From the NCBI RefSeq assembly GCF_030285625.1, contig NZ_CP127294.1:4102001-4166000 (forward strand): a DNA stretch of 64,000 nucleotides, read 5' to 3'. Position numbers and translations under genes: made by a program. The notes beneath the pieces are model-generated. The model saw only the letters and a program-made list of their open reading frames with translations, made no database searches and had not been told where the DNA came from. How positions within the stretch are numbered: position 1 is the first letter of the stretch; each line of letters starts with the position of its first letter. Shown one piece after another: positions 31,932-40,826 of the stretch. Origin of the DNA: Amycolatopsis sp. 2-15 (GTDB lineage Bacteria; Actinomycetota; Actinomycetes; Mycobacteriales; Pseudonocardiaceae).

Positions 31932-32963
31932 ATGAACTCCGTCCGCCGGGTAGGCATCGTCGTGGCGGCGGCGCTCGCCGCGGTGGCCGTGGTCGGGTCG
32001 CCCGCGAGTGCCGCGCCGGCCGAGAGCTGCGCGGAGGTCGAGATCCCGGTGACCGCCGACCTCGCCGTGGCGGCGCAGGTGCACGGCACCTACTGCACGC
32101 CGGTGGGGCGGCAGCCGCGGACCGTGCAGCTGCTCGTCCACGGCGCCACCTACGACCGGCGCTACTGGAACGAAGCCTTCGACGTCCCCGCCGCCGCGGC
32201 TGCCGACGGGTACGCGACGCTCGCGATCGACAAACTCGGCTACGGCGAGTCGACGCACCTGCCGTCCGTGCTGATCACCGCGGAGACCGAGTCGGCGGCT
32301 GTGCACCAGGTGATCACGGCGTTGCGTGGCGGCGCCGTCGGTGGCCACGCCTACGACCGCGTCGCGCTCGTCGGCCACTCGCTCGGCTCGATCGAGGCGA
32401 TGGCGGAGGCCGGGACCTATCACGACGTCGACTACCTCGTGCTCACCGGAATGACGCACTACCTTTCGCTTGACATCCTCGCGCGGACCTTCACCCAGCA
32501 CCTCTACCCGGCGGTGCTCGACGCGCAGGTCGGGCCCGTCGCCGGCCTCGACGCGGGCATGCTCACCTCGATCCCCGGCCACCGAGGCGCGCTGTTCGAC
32601 GGCGACACCGCGAGCGCCGCGGCCGTCGCGCGCGACGAAGCGACCAAGGACGTGCTCTCGGCCACCGAAGCCGACGGCGCGGTGCAGGCGCTGAGCGTGC
32701 TGCCGCTCACGAACTCGTTCTCGATCACCGTGCCGGTGCTGATCGAGAACGGTGCCGCCGACGTCCTCTTCTGCGGCGGCGTCCTCGGCATCTCCTGCGC
32801 CACGGCGGACTCCATCGACCACGCCGAGCGCGGCTTCTTTCCGCGAGCCCCGCGGTTCACCGCCATCGCGGTCCCCGGCGCCGCGCACTCGCTGACGCTC
32901 AGCCCCAGCGCCGCCGAGGCCACCTCGGACATCGACGGCTGGCTCACCCGGCAAAGCGCCTGA
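31932..32963 (+). CDS. Secreted alpha/beta hydrolase
   Basis: 343 aa. Signal peptide in residues 1-28 (RRVGIVVAAALAAVAVVGSPASAAPA). Alpha/beta-hydrolase core: LLVHGATYDRRYW (oxyanion), nucleophile Ser in VALVGHSLGSIEAMAEA (about residue 142), and a likely catalytic His near the end in PGAAHSLTL. Four cysteines may form two disulfides. Substrate unknown. ATG at 31932 follows AGAAGG. Convergent with the TetR gene, 7 nt apart. Confidence 0.85.
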   Translation: MNSVRRVGIVVAAALAAVAVVGSPASAAPAESCAEVEIPVTADLAVAAQVHGTYCTPVGRQPRTVQLLVHGATYDRRYWNEAFDVPAAAAADGYATLAIDKLGYGESTHLPSVLITAETESAAVHQVITALRGGAVGGHAYDRVALVGHSLGSIEAMAEAGTYHDVDYLVLTGMTHYLSLDILARTFTQHLYPAVLDAQVGPVAGLDAGMLTSIPGHRGALFDGDTASAAAVARDEATKDVLSATEADGAVQALSVLPLTNSFSITVPVLIENGAADVLFCGGVLGISCATADSIDHAERGFFPRAPRFTAIAVPGAAHSLTLSPSAAEATSDIDGWLTRQSA

Positions 32964-32970
32964 CGCCGGC

Positions 32971-33540
32971 CTATTCGCTCCGCTCCAGCAGCGTCCGCAC
33001 TGCCGGCCCCGTCAGCCGCGCCACGTCTTCCGGTGAGGCGCTCGCCAGGGGGTCCTTGCGGGTGACCGCGCGGACGAGGCCGATGCCGAGCAGCCAGGCC
33101 AGCGCGAGGTCGGCGCGCAGCGCGGCGTCGGGCTCGCCGGTGAGGGAGGCGAGCGCCCGGGCGTATTCCTCGCCGAGCTGGTCGCGCAGGGCGGCGCCGG
33201 CGCCGTCGGTGCCGGTGGAGCGCAGGTAGGTCTCCAGGGAGCGGTCGCGGCGCTCGGAGTCGTCCTTGAGGAGGCTGCGCAGGGTTTCGGCGAACAGGTG
33301 CTCGGGCGGGGTCGCCTCCAGCTGGGCGAAGCCGCCGCGGGTCATGACGGCCTCGAAGAGGGCTTCTTTGCTGCCGAAGTAGCGGAACAGCAGCGCCTGG
33401 TTCGCGCCGGCGCGGCCGGCGATGTCGCGCACGGTGGTGCGGTCGAAGCCGCGCTCGGCGAACAGTTGTTCGGCGGCGTCGAGCAGCGCCGTTTTCGTCG
33501 CCGCGGCGTCCCGTTTCCGGGCGTGCGATTCTGCGGTCAT
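32971..33540 (-). CDS. TetR-family transcriptional regulator
   Basis: 189 aa. N-terminal helix-turn-helix: ALLDAAEQLFAERGFDRTTVRDIAGRAGANQALLFRYFGSKEALFEAVM (about residues 17-66) matches the TetR_N consensus. The C-terminal ligand domain is unassigned (TetR_C_7-like length). ATG preceded by GGGAGG. Adjacent genes do not show what it controls. Confidence 0.9.
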   Translation of the reverse strand: MTAESHARKRDAAATKTALLDAAEQLFAERGFDRTTVRDIAGRAGANQALLFRYFGSKEALFEAVMTRGGFAQLEATPPEHLFAETLRSLLKDDSERRDRSLETYLRSTGTDGAGAALRDQLGEEYARALASLTGEPDAALRADLALAWLLGIGLVRAVTRKDPLASASPEDVARLTGPAVRTLLERSE

Positions 33541-33740
33541 GGCGCCTCCCGTTCGCGCACGAGGTTAACCGCGGTGCACGCGGTGAGGGCGCATCGGTGC
33601 TGCGTCCCGCGGGTGGGCCGGGTTGATCGTGCACTCGTTCGGGTGGGTTTGTGCGCGGTGACACATCGGGGTGGTGAACCGACGTCCGCCGCGCGGCCGT
33701 GATGGGATGAGATCGAGATCAGGGCACGAGGAGAAACCGC

Positions 33741-35617
33741 ATGAGCAATCCGCTGATTGCGCCGACCGTCGATTCGACGAAGGCGTACTCGGGGATTTCC
33801 TTGCTGGAGACCGCGAACGACCTCTCGACGGCCATCGAGTCGGGCGACTGGGCGTCGGTCGCGATGGGGGCGGTAGGGACCGCGCTCGACGCCTTGTCGG
33901 TGGCGATGGACCCCTTCGGCGCGATCCTGGCCGCGGGTGTGTCGGGCTCATGGAGCACGTCGGCCCGCTCAAGGACGCGCTCAACGGTCTCACCGGCAAC
34001 GCCGACCAGATCAAGGCACAGTCCGAGACCTGGGCGAACGTCGCGAAAGAGCTCGGCGGCGTCGCCTCGGACCTGACCGACGCCGTGAACGCCGACCTGC
34101 AGTCGTGGTCGGGCTCCGCGTCGGACGCCTACCGGCAGCGTGCGCAGGACCTCGGCACGCTGCTGCAGTCGGCGCAGAAGGGTACCGAGGGCGCGTCGTC
34201 CGGGGTGAAGACCGCGGGTGAGGTGGTCGCGGCCGTCCGGACGCTCGTGCGCGACATCATCTCGGAGCTCATCGGGCACCTGATCAGCTGGGCGTTGCAG
34301 GTGGTGTTCACGCTCGGCATCGGCCAGGCGTGGGTCGTCCCGCAGGTCGCCAGTGCGGTCGCGAAGACGGCGTCGCAGATCACCGGTCTCGTCACGAAGC
34401 TGGTCAAGGCCCTCAAAGCCCTGGTTCCGCTGCTGAAGAAGGCCGGCACACTGTTCGAAGACGCGGGCAAGGCGCTGAAGGGCCTCAAGGGCGGCAAGGT
34501 CGCCCCACCGCCGAAAACCAAGGATCTCAGCGGCACCCCGAAGGCGCCGCCGGTGAAAACCGCCGGTGACGGCGGCGGCGCGACCCACGGTGGCGGCTAC
34601 GAGGGCACGCCGAAGGACTACACCCCGCCCCCGGGCAAGTCGGGCGCGGACGATTCGACCAAGGCGTCCGGTTACGAAGGCTCGCCGAAGGACTACGCCC
34701 CGCCGCCTGCCGCGAAGGCGGCCGACGACGCGCCGAACGGCTCGGGCTACACCGGCTCGGGATCGGACTTCACGCCCCCGCCGGCGAAGTCGGGCGGAGG
34801 CAGCGGCACTCCGAAGTCGACCGACACCACCCACACCTCCAGCACCGGCGGCGGCACCCCGAAATCCCCGCCGCCCCGGAGCTCGGACCCGGTCGACTCG
34901 CCGCCGGTGCACGGTCTCGGGGACACGACCAGTTCGTTCTTCGACAAGGTCGGCGGCGTGTTCGTCCCGGGCAACAAGGTGAAGGCGTCGGCCGGGCCGG
35001 GTGGCACGACCCGGCCGTCGATCAACGCCGACACCCTCGGCGCGGGCAACTTCGCGAGCAAGTACTACCCGAACCTCAACAAGCTGAACCCGACGAAGGA
35101 CGGGAAGAACTGCACGCCGGCCATCACGTCCGTCGACGACATGCTGGGCGGCAAGGTCAAACCCGCGCCGAAGCTGCCGCCGGACGACCAGATCGGCACC
35201 GCCGTCGGGGCGAACCACCCGCTACGGCAGAAGAACCCGAACGCCGACCCGCCGGCCAATCTGGACAACTGGGACCAGGTCATCGACAAGGCGAGTGCCC
35301 CCGGCAGCAAGGGCTACGTGATCGTGATTCGCGACGACCGCAGCTCCCACGTGATGAACGTGGTCAACACGGACAAGGGTGTCGTCTTCCTCGATGGACA
35401 GTCGGGCAAGCTCGGGCAAGCTGACACCGATCCGCGCAACCTGCAGTACTTCCGCTACGACCCGCCGGAGCACGCCGCGAAGGGCCCGCCGCCGGGGTGG
35501 ACGCCCCCGTCGGCCGCGCCCCCGGTGCCTGCGCCTGCGCCGAACCCGGCCGCGGGTACCGGGATCGACGACGTCTACCAGGACTGGCTCAGGGCAGACC
35601 AGCACTTCAACGGCTGA
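33741..35617 (+). pseudogene. WXG-type polymorphic toxin with papain-like (Tox-PL-like) C-terminus, frameshifted
   Basis: The ATG at 33741 follows GAGGAG and opens a frame reading MSNPLIAPTVDSTKAY...FGAILAAGVSG. The homologous continuation (LMEHVGPLKDALNGLTG) is in another frame from 33947. Adding one base there (GGC-CTC) restores a 625-aa protein. Order: WXG100-like helical region (SWSGSASDAY at about 125), hydrophobic segment (about 175-215), Pro-rich linker with three repeats, then a C-terminal domain with Cys458 (GKNCTP), His537 (SSHVMNVVN) and Asp552 (VVFLDGQSG), the catalytic layout of Tox-PL peptidase/deamidase toxins. Export by a type VII (ESX) system is inferred. The break is either a real inactivation or a sequencing error. 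Confidence 0.72.
34594..34783 (+). repeat. Three imperfect 13-residue repeats in the toxin linker
   Basis: In the restored frame the linker reads GYEGTPKDYTPPP, GYEGSPKDYAPPP and GYTGSGSDFTPPP, about 25 residues apart with acidic/Ser-rich spacers. Probably a flexible, possibly cell-wall-crossing spacer between the WXG region and the toxin domain. Confidence 0.7.
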
Positions 35618-35635
35618 TTCGGACAGGCGGAGCAC

Positions 35636-36070
35636 GTGCAGAAACAAGACGCCGTGGCGATCGCGACGCGGTTCATCGCCGACCAGGTCGGCCCGGAGCT
35701 GATCCACCCCGTGGTGGGGCGGCTCGTCGTGGAAGAGGAGTTCGTGTCGGAGCACGAGCTGGCGTGGATCGTGCCGTTCAACAGCGTCGCGTTCCTCGAG
35801 GACGGGGACTTCGACAAGGCGTGCATCCCGAGCGTGATCGCCGTGCCGCGCAACGGGTTGCCGGCGTTCCTCCCGCCGTCTTCGCTGCCGGTGCGGGAGT
35901 TCCTGGACGAGGTCGTCGCCGGCGGCGGTGACCTGGGGGAGTGGACCGGCACCGCGCCCGAGCCGCCGGCCATCCCGGCGAGCGTGCACGAGCAGGTGCG
36001 GCACGGGCACCTCGACCCCGAAACCGGGAACTTCACCGGCGGCCACACCCGTGGGGACGGCCCGCGGTAA
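35636..36070 (+). CDS. Probable immunity protein for the adjacent papain-like toxin (YrhB/Imm35-like)
   Basis: 144 aa, starting at GTG 35636 only 18 nt after the toxin stop, with GGCGGAG upstream. The N-terminal two thirds (AVAIATRFIADQVGPE..., ELAWIVPFNSVAFLEDGD, IAVPRNGLPAFLPPS) resemble small alpha/beta immunity proteins of the YrhB/Imm35 kind, with the conserved Trp in the first strand. The tail (LDPETGNFTGGHTRGDGPR) is low complexity. Cytosolic, no signal peptide. Family assignment is by eye; the position right behind the toxin is the main evidence for immunity. Confidence 0.6.
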   Translation: MQKQDAVAIATRFIADQVGPELIHPVVGRLVVEEEFVSEHELAWIVPFNSVAFLEDGDFDKACIPSVIAVPRNGLPAFLPPSSLPVREFLDEVVAGGGDLGEWTGTAPEPPAIPASVHEQVRHGHLDPETGNFTGGHTRGDGPR

Positions 36071-36180
36071 TTCGCGATGCACCAGGGCGGGGTTCGAGCG
36101 CGCCCGCCGGCGGTCACGGAAAGTAGTGTTGATCTCCCGCTGCGCAGCGGCTGACAAGTCGGGGCCGACTCGGTACCGTT

Positions 36181-36204
36181 GTTTGTAAGCAGGTGCTTAC
36201 AAAC
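36181..36204. promoter_or_regulatory. Perfect inverted repeat, probable operator of the P450 operon
   Basis: Two 10-bp arms, GTTTGTAAGC and GCTTACAAAC, are perfect complements separated by AGGT, ending 31 nt before the P450 start. Symmetry, length and AT-rich arm ends are typical of TetR-family operators. It would overlap the promoter or transcription start. No regulator gene adjoins it. Confidence 0.65.
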
Positions 36205-36235
36205 CGGACTTTCCGTCAGATTGGGAGTTCCCCGC

Positions 36236-37426
36236 ATGACCACCACGCAGTCGGAGCCGCTTGCGTACCCGTTCAACGAAGAGGCGGGGCTCGCGCTCAA
36301 CGCGGCGTATGCCGACGCCCGCGGCGCGGAGGGCATGATCCGCGTGCAGATGCCGCACGGTGAGCCGGCCTGGCTCGCCACGCGGTTCGCCGACGCCCGG
36401 CTCGTGCTGGGCGACCGGCGGTTCTCGCGCGCGATGTCGGAACAGAAGGACGAGCCGCGGATGGCCGCGCACCGGCGTTCGGGCGGCATCCTCACCATGG
36501 ACCCGCCGGACCACACGCGGCTGCGCACGCTCGTCGCGAAGGCGTTCACCGTCCGGCGCGTGGAGCTGCTGCGGCCGCGTGTCGAGGAGCTGGCGACCGG
36601 GCTGATCGAGGACATGAAGGCGGCCGGGCAGCCCGCCGACCTGGTTGACGCGTACGCGCTGCCGATCCCCGTCGCCGTGATCTGCGAGCTGCTCGGCGTG
36701 CCGACCGAGGACCGCGCGAAGTTCCGCGTGTGGAGCGATGCCGCGCTCACCTCCAGCGGCCTGACCGCCGAGGAGTTCGAGCGCAACCGCGAGGAGCTGC
36801 GCGCGTACATGTCGGGCCTGATCGCGCAGCACCGCGAACAGCCGCAGGACGACCTGATGACCGCCTTGATCGAGGCGCGCGACGTTCGCGACCGGCTCAC
36901 GGAACTCGAGCTGGTCGACCTGTGCGTCGGGATCCTGATCGCCGGCCACGAGACCACGGCGAGCCAGATCCCGAACTTCGTCTACGCGCTGCTCGACCAG
37001 CCGGAGCAGTGGAAAAAGCTCGTCGAGGACCCGTCGCTGATCAACGCCGCCGTCGAGGAGCTGCTGCGCTTCGTCCCCCTGGGCGCCGGTGCCGGTTTCG
37101 CGCGCTACGCCACCGAAGACGTGCAGGTCGGCGACGTGCTCGTCCGCGAGGGCGAACCGGTGCTCGTCGCGATCGGCGCGGCCAACCGCGACCGCCTCCA
37201 GTTCGGCGACGCCGACACCCTCGTGTTCGACCGCGAGGACACCCACCACCTCGGCTTCGGCCACGGCGTGCACCACTGCCTCGGCGCGCCGCTCGCCCGC
37301 CTGGAGGTGCAGGAGGCGCTGAAGGCTCTCACCCGCGAAATGCCGAATCTCCACCTCGCCGGGGATATCGTGTGGAAGACCCAGATGCTGGTCCGCGGAC
37401 CACGCTCAATGCCGATCGGGTGGTGA
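36236..37426 (+). CDS. Cytochrome P450 (bacterial class I, CYP105/107-like)
   Basis: 396 aa. I-helix oxygen-binding motif LIAGHETTASQ (about residue 236) and ExxR in AAVEELLRFVP. The heme loop FGHGVHHCLGAPLARLE has the axial Cys near residue 346. No membrane anchor, as expected of soluble actinobacterial P450s. ATG at 36236 has GGGAG upstream; an in-frame extension runs through the operator and is unlikely. It forms an operon with the ferredoxin gene two bases downstream. Substrate unknown. Confidence 0.93.
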   Translation: MTTTQSEPLAYPFNEEAGLALNAAYADARGAEGMIRVQMPHGEPAWLATRFADARLVLGDRRFSRAMSEQKDEPRMAAHRRSGGILTMDPPDHTRLRTLVAKAFTVRRVELLRPRVEELATGLIEDMKAAGQPADLVDAYALPIPVAVICELLGVPTEDRAKFRVWSDAALTSSGLTAEEFERNREELRAYMSGLIAQHREQPQDDLMTALIEARDVRDRLTELELVDLCVGILIAGHETTASQIPNFVYALLDQPEQWKKLVEDPSLINAAVEELLRFVPLGAGAGFARYATEDVQVGDVLVREGEPVLVAIGAANRDRLQFGDADTLVFDREDTHHLGFGHGVHHCLGAPLARLEVQEALKALTREMPNLHLAGDIVWKTQMLVRGPRSMPIGW

Positions 37427-37428
37427 CG

Positions 37429-37644
37429 ATGACCTGGAAAGTGGAAGTCGACGAACACACATGCATCGGCTCCGGCATGTGCGCCTCGCTGATGCCGGAG
37501 CTCTTCGAACTGGACGGCCCGGTCGCCCACCCCTTGGCGGACACCGTCGCCCCGGACGAGACGGCCCTCGACGCCGCCGACTCCTGCCCGGCGATGGCCA
37601 TCACGATCACGGATGGCGCGGAGGTCGTGGGGCCACGGCCTTGA
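37429..37644 (+). CDS. [3Fe-4S] ferredoxin partner of the P450
   Basis: 71 aa, acidic. Cysteine pattern CIGSGMC (C-x5-C) and the later SCPAM match single-cluster 3Fe-4S ferredoxins that deliver electrons to actinobacterial P450s; the alanine in GMCAS replaces the fourth Cys. ATG at 37429, two nt after the P450 stop, so co-translated. Upstream in-frame sequence is antisense-like noise inside the P450 gene. Confidence 0.9.
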   Translation: MTWKVEVDEHTCIGSGMCASLMPELFELDGPVAHPLADTVAPDETALDAADSCPAMAITITDGAEVVGPRP

Positions 37645-37655
37645 GGTGACGTCGG

Positions 37656-37694
37656 GGAAGGGCCCCTTCTGCTTGCTTGCGGAGGGGCCCTTTT
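37656..37694. terminator. Rho-independent terminator after the ferredoxin gene
   Basis: AAGGGCCCCT (37658-37667) pairs perfectly with AGGGGCCCTT (37683-37692), with a loop of about 15 nt, followed by TT. The flanking CTTCTGCTTGCTT / CTTTTGCTTACTT are near repeats. It lies between convergent genes and can serve both. Confidence 0.75.
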
Positions 37695-37696
37695 GC

Positions 37697-38488
37697 TTAC
37701 TTCACCGGCAGGTATGCGGCGACGTCGGCGAGCGCCTTCAGGGTCTCGCGGGGTACGTGCCCGGTGGCTTGATCGGCTTCGGCGACGACCAGGCCGGCGC
37801 CGTCGGGACGGTCGGAGTAGTTGAGGCCGGTCATGTGAACGCCGGCCAGCCCGAGCGTCACGGCGGCCTCCAACGGGCGGACGTCCCCACTGCCCTGCAC
37901 AGTCTCGACCTGGCGGAATTTGCCCGCCTGAGCCTTGGTCTTGAACCCGACCCGCACCACCGAGACGACAGCCGCGTTGCCATGACCGTCTCCGACGGCC
38001 AGGAGCATCCGGTCCAGCGACGTGCACGGGGTCTTGGCCAGGAACTCCCGCACCCGGCCCGACGCGGCGACCAAGCAGTCGGCCTCACGTTCGAGCTTGC
38101 GTTCGACCTTGCGCTTGAGCTCCTTGAACTTCAGCCGGCTCCACGCGTTCTTGGCATCGCCCTTGCGCGCGCTTTCCTGCCCGGACTTGGTTCGGGCCTT
38201 CAGCGAGCGCCCCGGCAGCGAGTCCACGACGTCGCCGGCGGTGTTTCCGGCCAGCGACTCAGCGGCCGCATCCACGGCGGCTCCGCCCGCGGCTCCGCCG
38301 AACGCTCCGGCGCCCGCAGCACCACCGAACAACATCAGGCCGGCGACCGCGACGGCGACACCCTTGCCGCTGCCGTTGATGTAGATGTGCCGGCCGTTCT
38401 TCGTGATCCAGCGCCCCACTCGAGTTCCCCCGCTCGTTCGCCCTGTCGCGCCCGCGGAGGGCGCCCTGAGCTCACGCGCGAGAGACAT
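37697..38488 (-). CDS. Hypothetical protein with one Gly/Ala-rich membrane segment
   Basis: 263 aa, family not recognised. The N-terminal RWITKNGRHIYING is followed by a Gly/Ala-rich hydrophobic stretch (VAVAVAGLMLFGGAAGAGAFGGAAGG, about residues 42-70) and a strongly basic coiled region (LKFKELKRKVERKLERE, about 118-134). A C-terminal globular part of about 120 residues starts DCLVAASGRV. The RWITKNGRHI start occurs in some phage- and secretion-related actinobacterial proteins (recollection, not checked). It starts 19 nt from a 22-bp palindrome. Confidence 0.6.
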   Translation of the reverse strand: MSLARELRAPSAGATGRTSGGTRVGRWITKNGRHIYINGSGKGVAVAVAGLMLFGGAAGAGAFGGAAGGAAVDAAAESLAGNTAGDVVDSLPGRSLKARTKSGQESARKGDAKNAWSRLKFKELKRKVERKLEREADCLVAASGRVREFLAKTPCTSLDRMLLAVGDGHGNAAVVSVVRVGFKTKAQAGKFRQVETVQGSGDVRPLEAAVTLGLAGVHMTGLNYSDRPDGAGLVVAEADQATGHVPRETLKALADVAAYLPVK

Positions 38489-38506
38489 GAAGGGTTGCCG
38501 TGCCTG

Positions 38507-38528
38507 CCGTCACTCGATCGAGTGACGG
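38507..38528. promoter_or_regulatory. 22-bp perfect palindrome upstream of the membrane-segment protein
   Basis: Half-site CCGTCACTCGA is followed directly by its complement TCGAGTGACGG, 19-40 nt upstream of the leftward start codon at 38488. A spacer-free palindrome this long is best explained as a dimeric-repressor operator; it could also form a hairpin in the 5' leader. Confidence 0.55.
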
Positions 38529-38587
38529 TGCGGGCCCCCTTTTCTTGCCCCCACCCGAAATCGTGTTAACGAGCGCCGCCGTGAACC

Positions 38588-38633
38588 GTAACTCTGCGCG
38601 GCGCATGTAACACGGCAGTGTTCCGGATGAAAC
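38588..38633 (+). promoter_or_regulatory. GTAAC/GAAAC half-sites ahead of the Nit1C-type operon (GlnR-like, tentative)
   Basis: GTAAC occurs at 38588-38592 and 38607-38611, and GAAAC at 38629-38633. The last two are separated by 17 nt, two 11-nt steps, the spacing unit of GlnR boxes (GTnAC-n6-GAAAC). The expected middle box reads GTGTT, giving an AACAC/GTGTT inverted repeat at 38609-38622. The match to GlnR is therefore partial. Confidence 0.3.
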
Positions 38634-38667
38634 GGTTCGGACTTCGCCCGGCGGTGCACTGTGCGGC

Positions 38668-39987
38668 ATGAACTTCCAGCTCGACGGCCTGCACCGGCCG
38701 GTGATCGTGGTCGGCGGCGGACAGGCCGGGCTCTCGATGTCCCAGTGCCTGACGACCGCCGGGGTCGGGCACGTGGTGCTCGAGCGCGAGAGCGCCGGGC
38801 ACGAGTGGCGCTCGCGCCGCTGGGACAGCTTCTGCCTGGTGACGCCCAACTGGCAGTGCCGGCTTCCCGGTTTCCCCTATCCGGGCGATGATCCGGACGG
38901 GTTCATGGTGCGCGACGACATCGTCGCCTACCTCGAAGACTACAAGAAATCCTTCGACGTGCCGATCGTCGAGGGGGTCGAGGCCACGCGCCTGACGAAG
39001 GTGCCCGGGGGCGGGTTCCGCGTGGCCACCACGCAGGGTGAGCTGACGGCGGACCACGTCGTGGTGGCGACCGGCCCCTACCAGGTGCCGCTAACGCCGC
39101 GGCTGGCCGAGCGGTTGCCGGCCGCCACAACGCAGCTGCACAGTTCCGAGTACCGCAACCCGGAGCAGCTGCCCGCCGGCGAGGTCCTCGTGGTGGGCAC
39201 CGGCCAGTCCGGCTGCCAGATCGCCGAGGACCTGCACCTCGCGGGCCGCCGCGTGCACCTCGCGGTGGGGTCGGCGCCGCGGGTGGCGCGGCGCTACCGC
39301 GGCCGCGACGTGGTGGCCTGGCTCGACGACATGGGTTACTACGCCAGGGGAATCGACGAGTTCGCCGACGCGGACGCCGTCCGGTTCCGCGCCAACCACT
39401 ACGTCACCGGGCGCGACGGCGGCCACGACATCGACCTGCGCGCGTTCGCCCGTGAGGGCATGCAGCTCTACGGCCGCCTCACCGACGTCCGCGACAACGT
39501 CCTCCACTTCGCCCCCGACCTCCGCCGCAACCTCGACGCAGCCGACGCCGTCTCCGAAGGCATCAAGGACTCGATCGACGCCTACCTCACCCGGGCGAAC
39601 ATCGAAGCACCACCGGAACCCCGCTACACCCCCGTCTGGCAGCCGGACGACGAGCCGCGAACCCTGGACACCACCAGGATCTCCGCGGTCGTCTGGAGCA
39701 CCGGCTTCGGCCGGGACCACCGCTGGATCGACGTCCCCGTGTTCGACGGCAAGGGCTACCCGACGCACCGCCGCGGCGTCACGAGCTCCCCGGGACTGTT
39801 CTTCCTCGGCCTGCCGTGGCAGCACACCTGGGGGTCCGGGCGCTTCTGCGGCGTCGGCGCCGACGCGGAGTACCTGGCGCGCCGCATCGTCGCGGGCGAG
39901 CGCGCGGCCGACGTCCGCTGGATCTCCGGCACGCCCCGCAACACCGAGCCGGCCGACGACTGGGTCGCCCCGAGGACGGTCGCGTGA
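38668..39987 (+). CDS. MSMEG_0569-family flavin-dependent oxidoreductase
   Basis: 439 aa flavoprotein monooxygenase-like enzyme. N-terminal FAD site [17 protein letters not shown] (residues about 12-28), FLVTP-type segment [16 protein letters not shown], and a second Rossmann site [18 protein letters not shown] (about 173-190) for NAD(P)H. The C-terminus [27 protein letters not shown] closes the FAD fold. Long, distinctive similarity to the family that accompanies MSMEG_0572-type proteins. First gene of the eight-gene operon; its stop overlaps the next start (TGATG). Confidence 0.88.
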   Translation: MNFQLDGLHRPVIVVGGGQAGLSMSQCLTTAGVGHVVLERESAGHEWRSRRWDSFCLVTPNWQCRLPGFPYPGDDPDGFMVRDDIVAYLEDYKKSFDVPIVEGVEATRLTKVPGGGFRVATTQGELTADHVVVATGPYQVPLTPRLAERLPAATTQLHSSEYRNPEQLPAGEVLVVGTGQSGCQIAEDLHLAGRRVHLAVGSAPRVARRYRGRDVVAWLDDMGYYARGIDEFADADAVRFRANHYVTGRDGGHDIDLRAFAREGMQLYGRLTDVRDNVLHFAPDLRRNLDAADAVSEGIKDSIDAYLTRANIEAPPEPRYTPVWQPDDEPRTLDTTRISAVVWSTGFGRDHRWIDVPVFDGKGYPTHRRGVTSSPGLFFLGLPWQHTWGSGRFCGVGADAEYLARRIVAGERAADVRWISGTPRNTEPADDWVAPRTVA

Positions 39988-40823
39988 TGCGCTGGATCGC
40001 CGACGCCCACCGCCACCTCGGCGTGCTGCCCGCGTACCCCTTCTACGGCGGCCCGCCGGTCGCCCCGGCCATCGGCTCGCGGGCGACGATCGACGAGCTG
40101 CTGTCCGATCTGGACCGTGAGGGCACCGAACGCACCCTCGTGATCCCCAACTACGGCGTGCCCGACCCGGAGATCGCGTTCTCCTTCAACGAGCTCTGCG
40201 TCGAAGCGTCCGAAAAGGACGACCGGATCGCCGCGGCCCTGTGGGTGTCACCCCGGAGTGAGGACGCCGCGAGAACCGACCAGGCGCTCAAGCTGGCCGG
40301 CGAACCCGGCGTCCGCGCGCTCAAGCTCAGCTTCCTGCTCGGCGGCCGCGCGAGCGACCCGGCCTGCAAACCCCAGCTCGACAAGATCTTCGCCACGGCC
40401 CGTGAGCACGATCTCGTCGTCCACGTGCACACGTCGCCCGGCGCCGCGTCCGATGTGGACGAGGTGGGCAAACTCGTGGACGAGTACGCCGACGACGCGA
40501 AGCTGCACCTCGTGCACTTCGGCGGCGGGATGAGCGGGCACATCAAGCTCGCCGGCGGGCGCTTCTTCGACTGGATCGCCGCCGGCAAACAGGTCTACAC
40601 CGACCTGTCCTGGGCGATCGGCTTCACCCCGCGCTGGCTCGCCGAGGAGATCTCCCGGCGCGGCATCGGGCACGACCGCGTGCTCTTCGCCTCCGACCAG
40701 CCGTGGGGCGATTACGAGGGCGAGCTCGCGAAGCTGACCGCGGTGGTCGGCGACGGCGAGCTGGGCGACCACGTTTTCCGGAGCACGTTCGAGGTGCTGT
40801 ACGGACCGAAGAAAGGGAAATGA
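39987..40823 (+). CDS. Amidohydrolase-2 family (TIM-barrel) metal-dependent hydrolase of the Nit1C-type operon
   Basis: 278 aa. Metal-binding HxH at the N-terminus (IADAHRHLG, His8 and His10). Barrel histidines in VVHVHTSPG and LHLVHFGGG; the late Asp in VLFASDQPWGDYEGE. It belongs to the Amidohydro_2 superfamily (hydrolases and decarboxylases). ATG at 39987 overlaps the previous stop; the long upstream extension in this frame is antisense-like. Substrate unknown; the operon suggests an amide, nitrile-derived or imine intermediate (inference). Confidence 0.85.
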   Translation: MRWIADAHRHLGVLPAYPFYGGPPVAPAIGSRATIDELLSDLDREGTERTLVIPNYGVPDPEIAFSFNELCVEASEKDDRIAAALWVSPRSEDAARTDQALKLAGEPGVRALKLSFLLGGRASDPACKPQLDKIFATAREHDLVVHVHTSPGAASDVDEVGKLVDEYADDAKLHLVHFGGGMSGHIKLAGGRFFDWIAAGKQVYTDLSWAIGFTPRWLAEEISRRGIGHDRVLFASDQPWGDYEGELAKLTAVVGDGELGDHVFRSTFEVLYGPKKGK

Positions 40824-40826
40824 CCG

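Noticed and set aside
34594..34783. Linker repeats as a DNA-level tandem repeat or mobile element
   Set aside because: Similarity is at protein level (GYEGxPKDYxPPP) with diverged codons, fitting a protein spacer.
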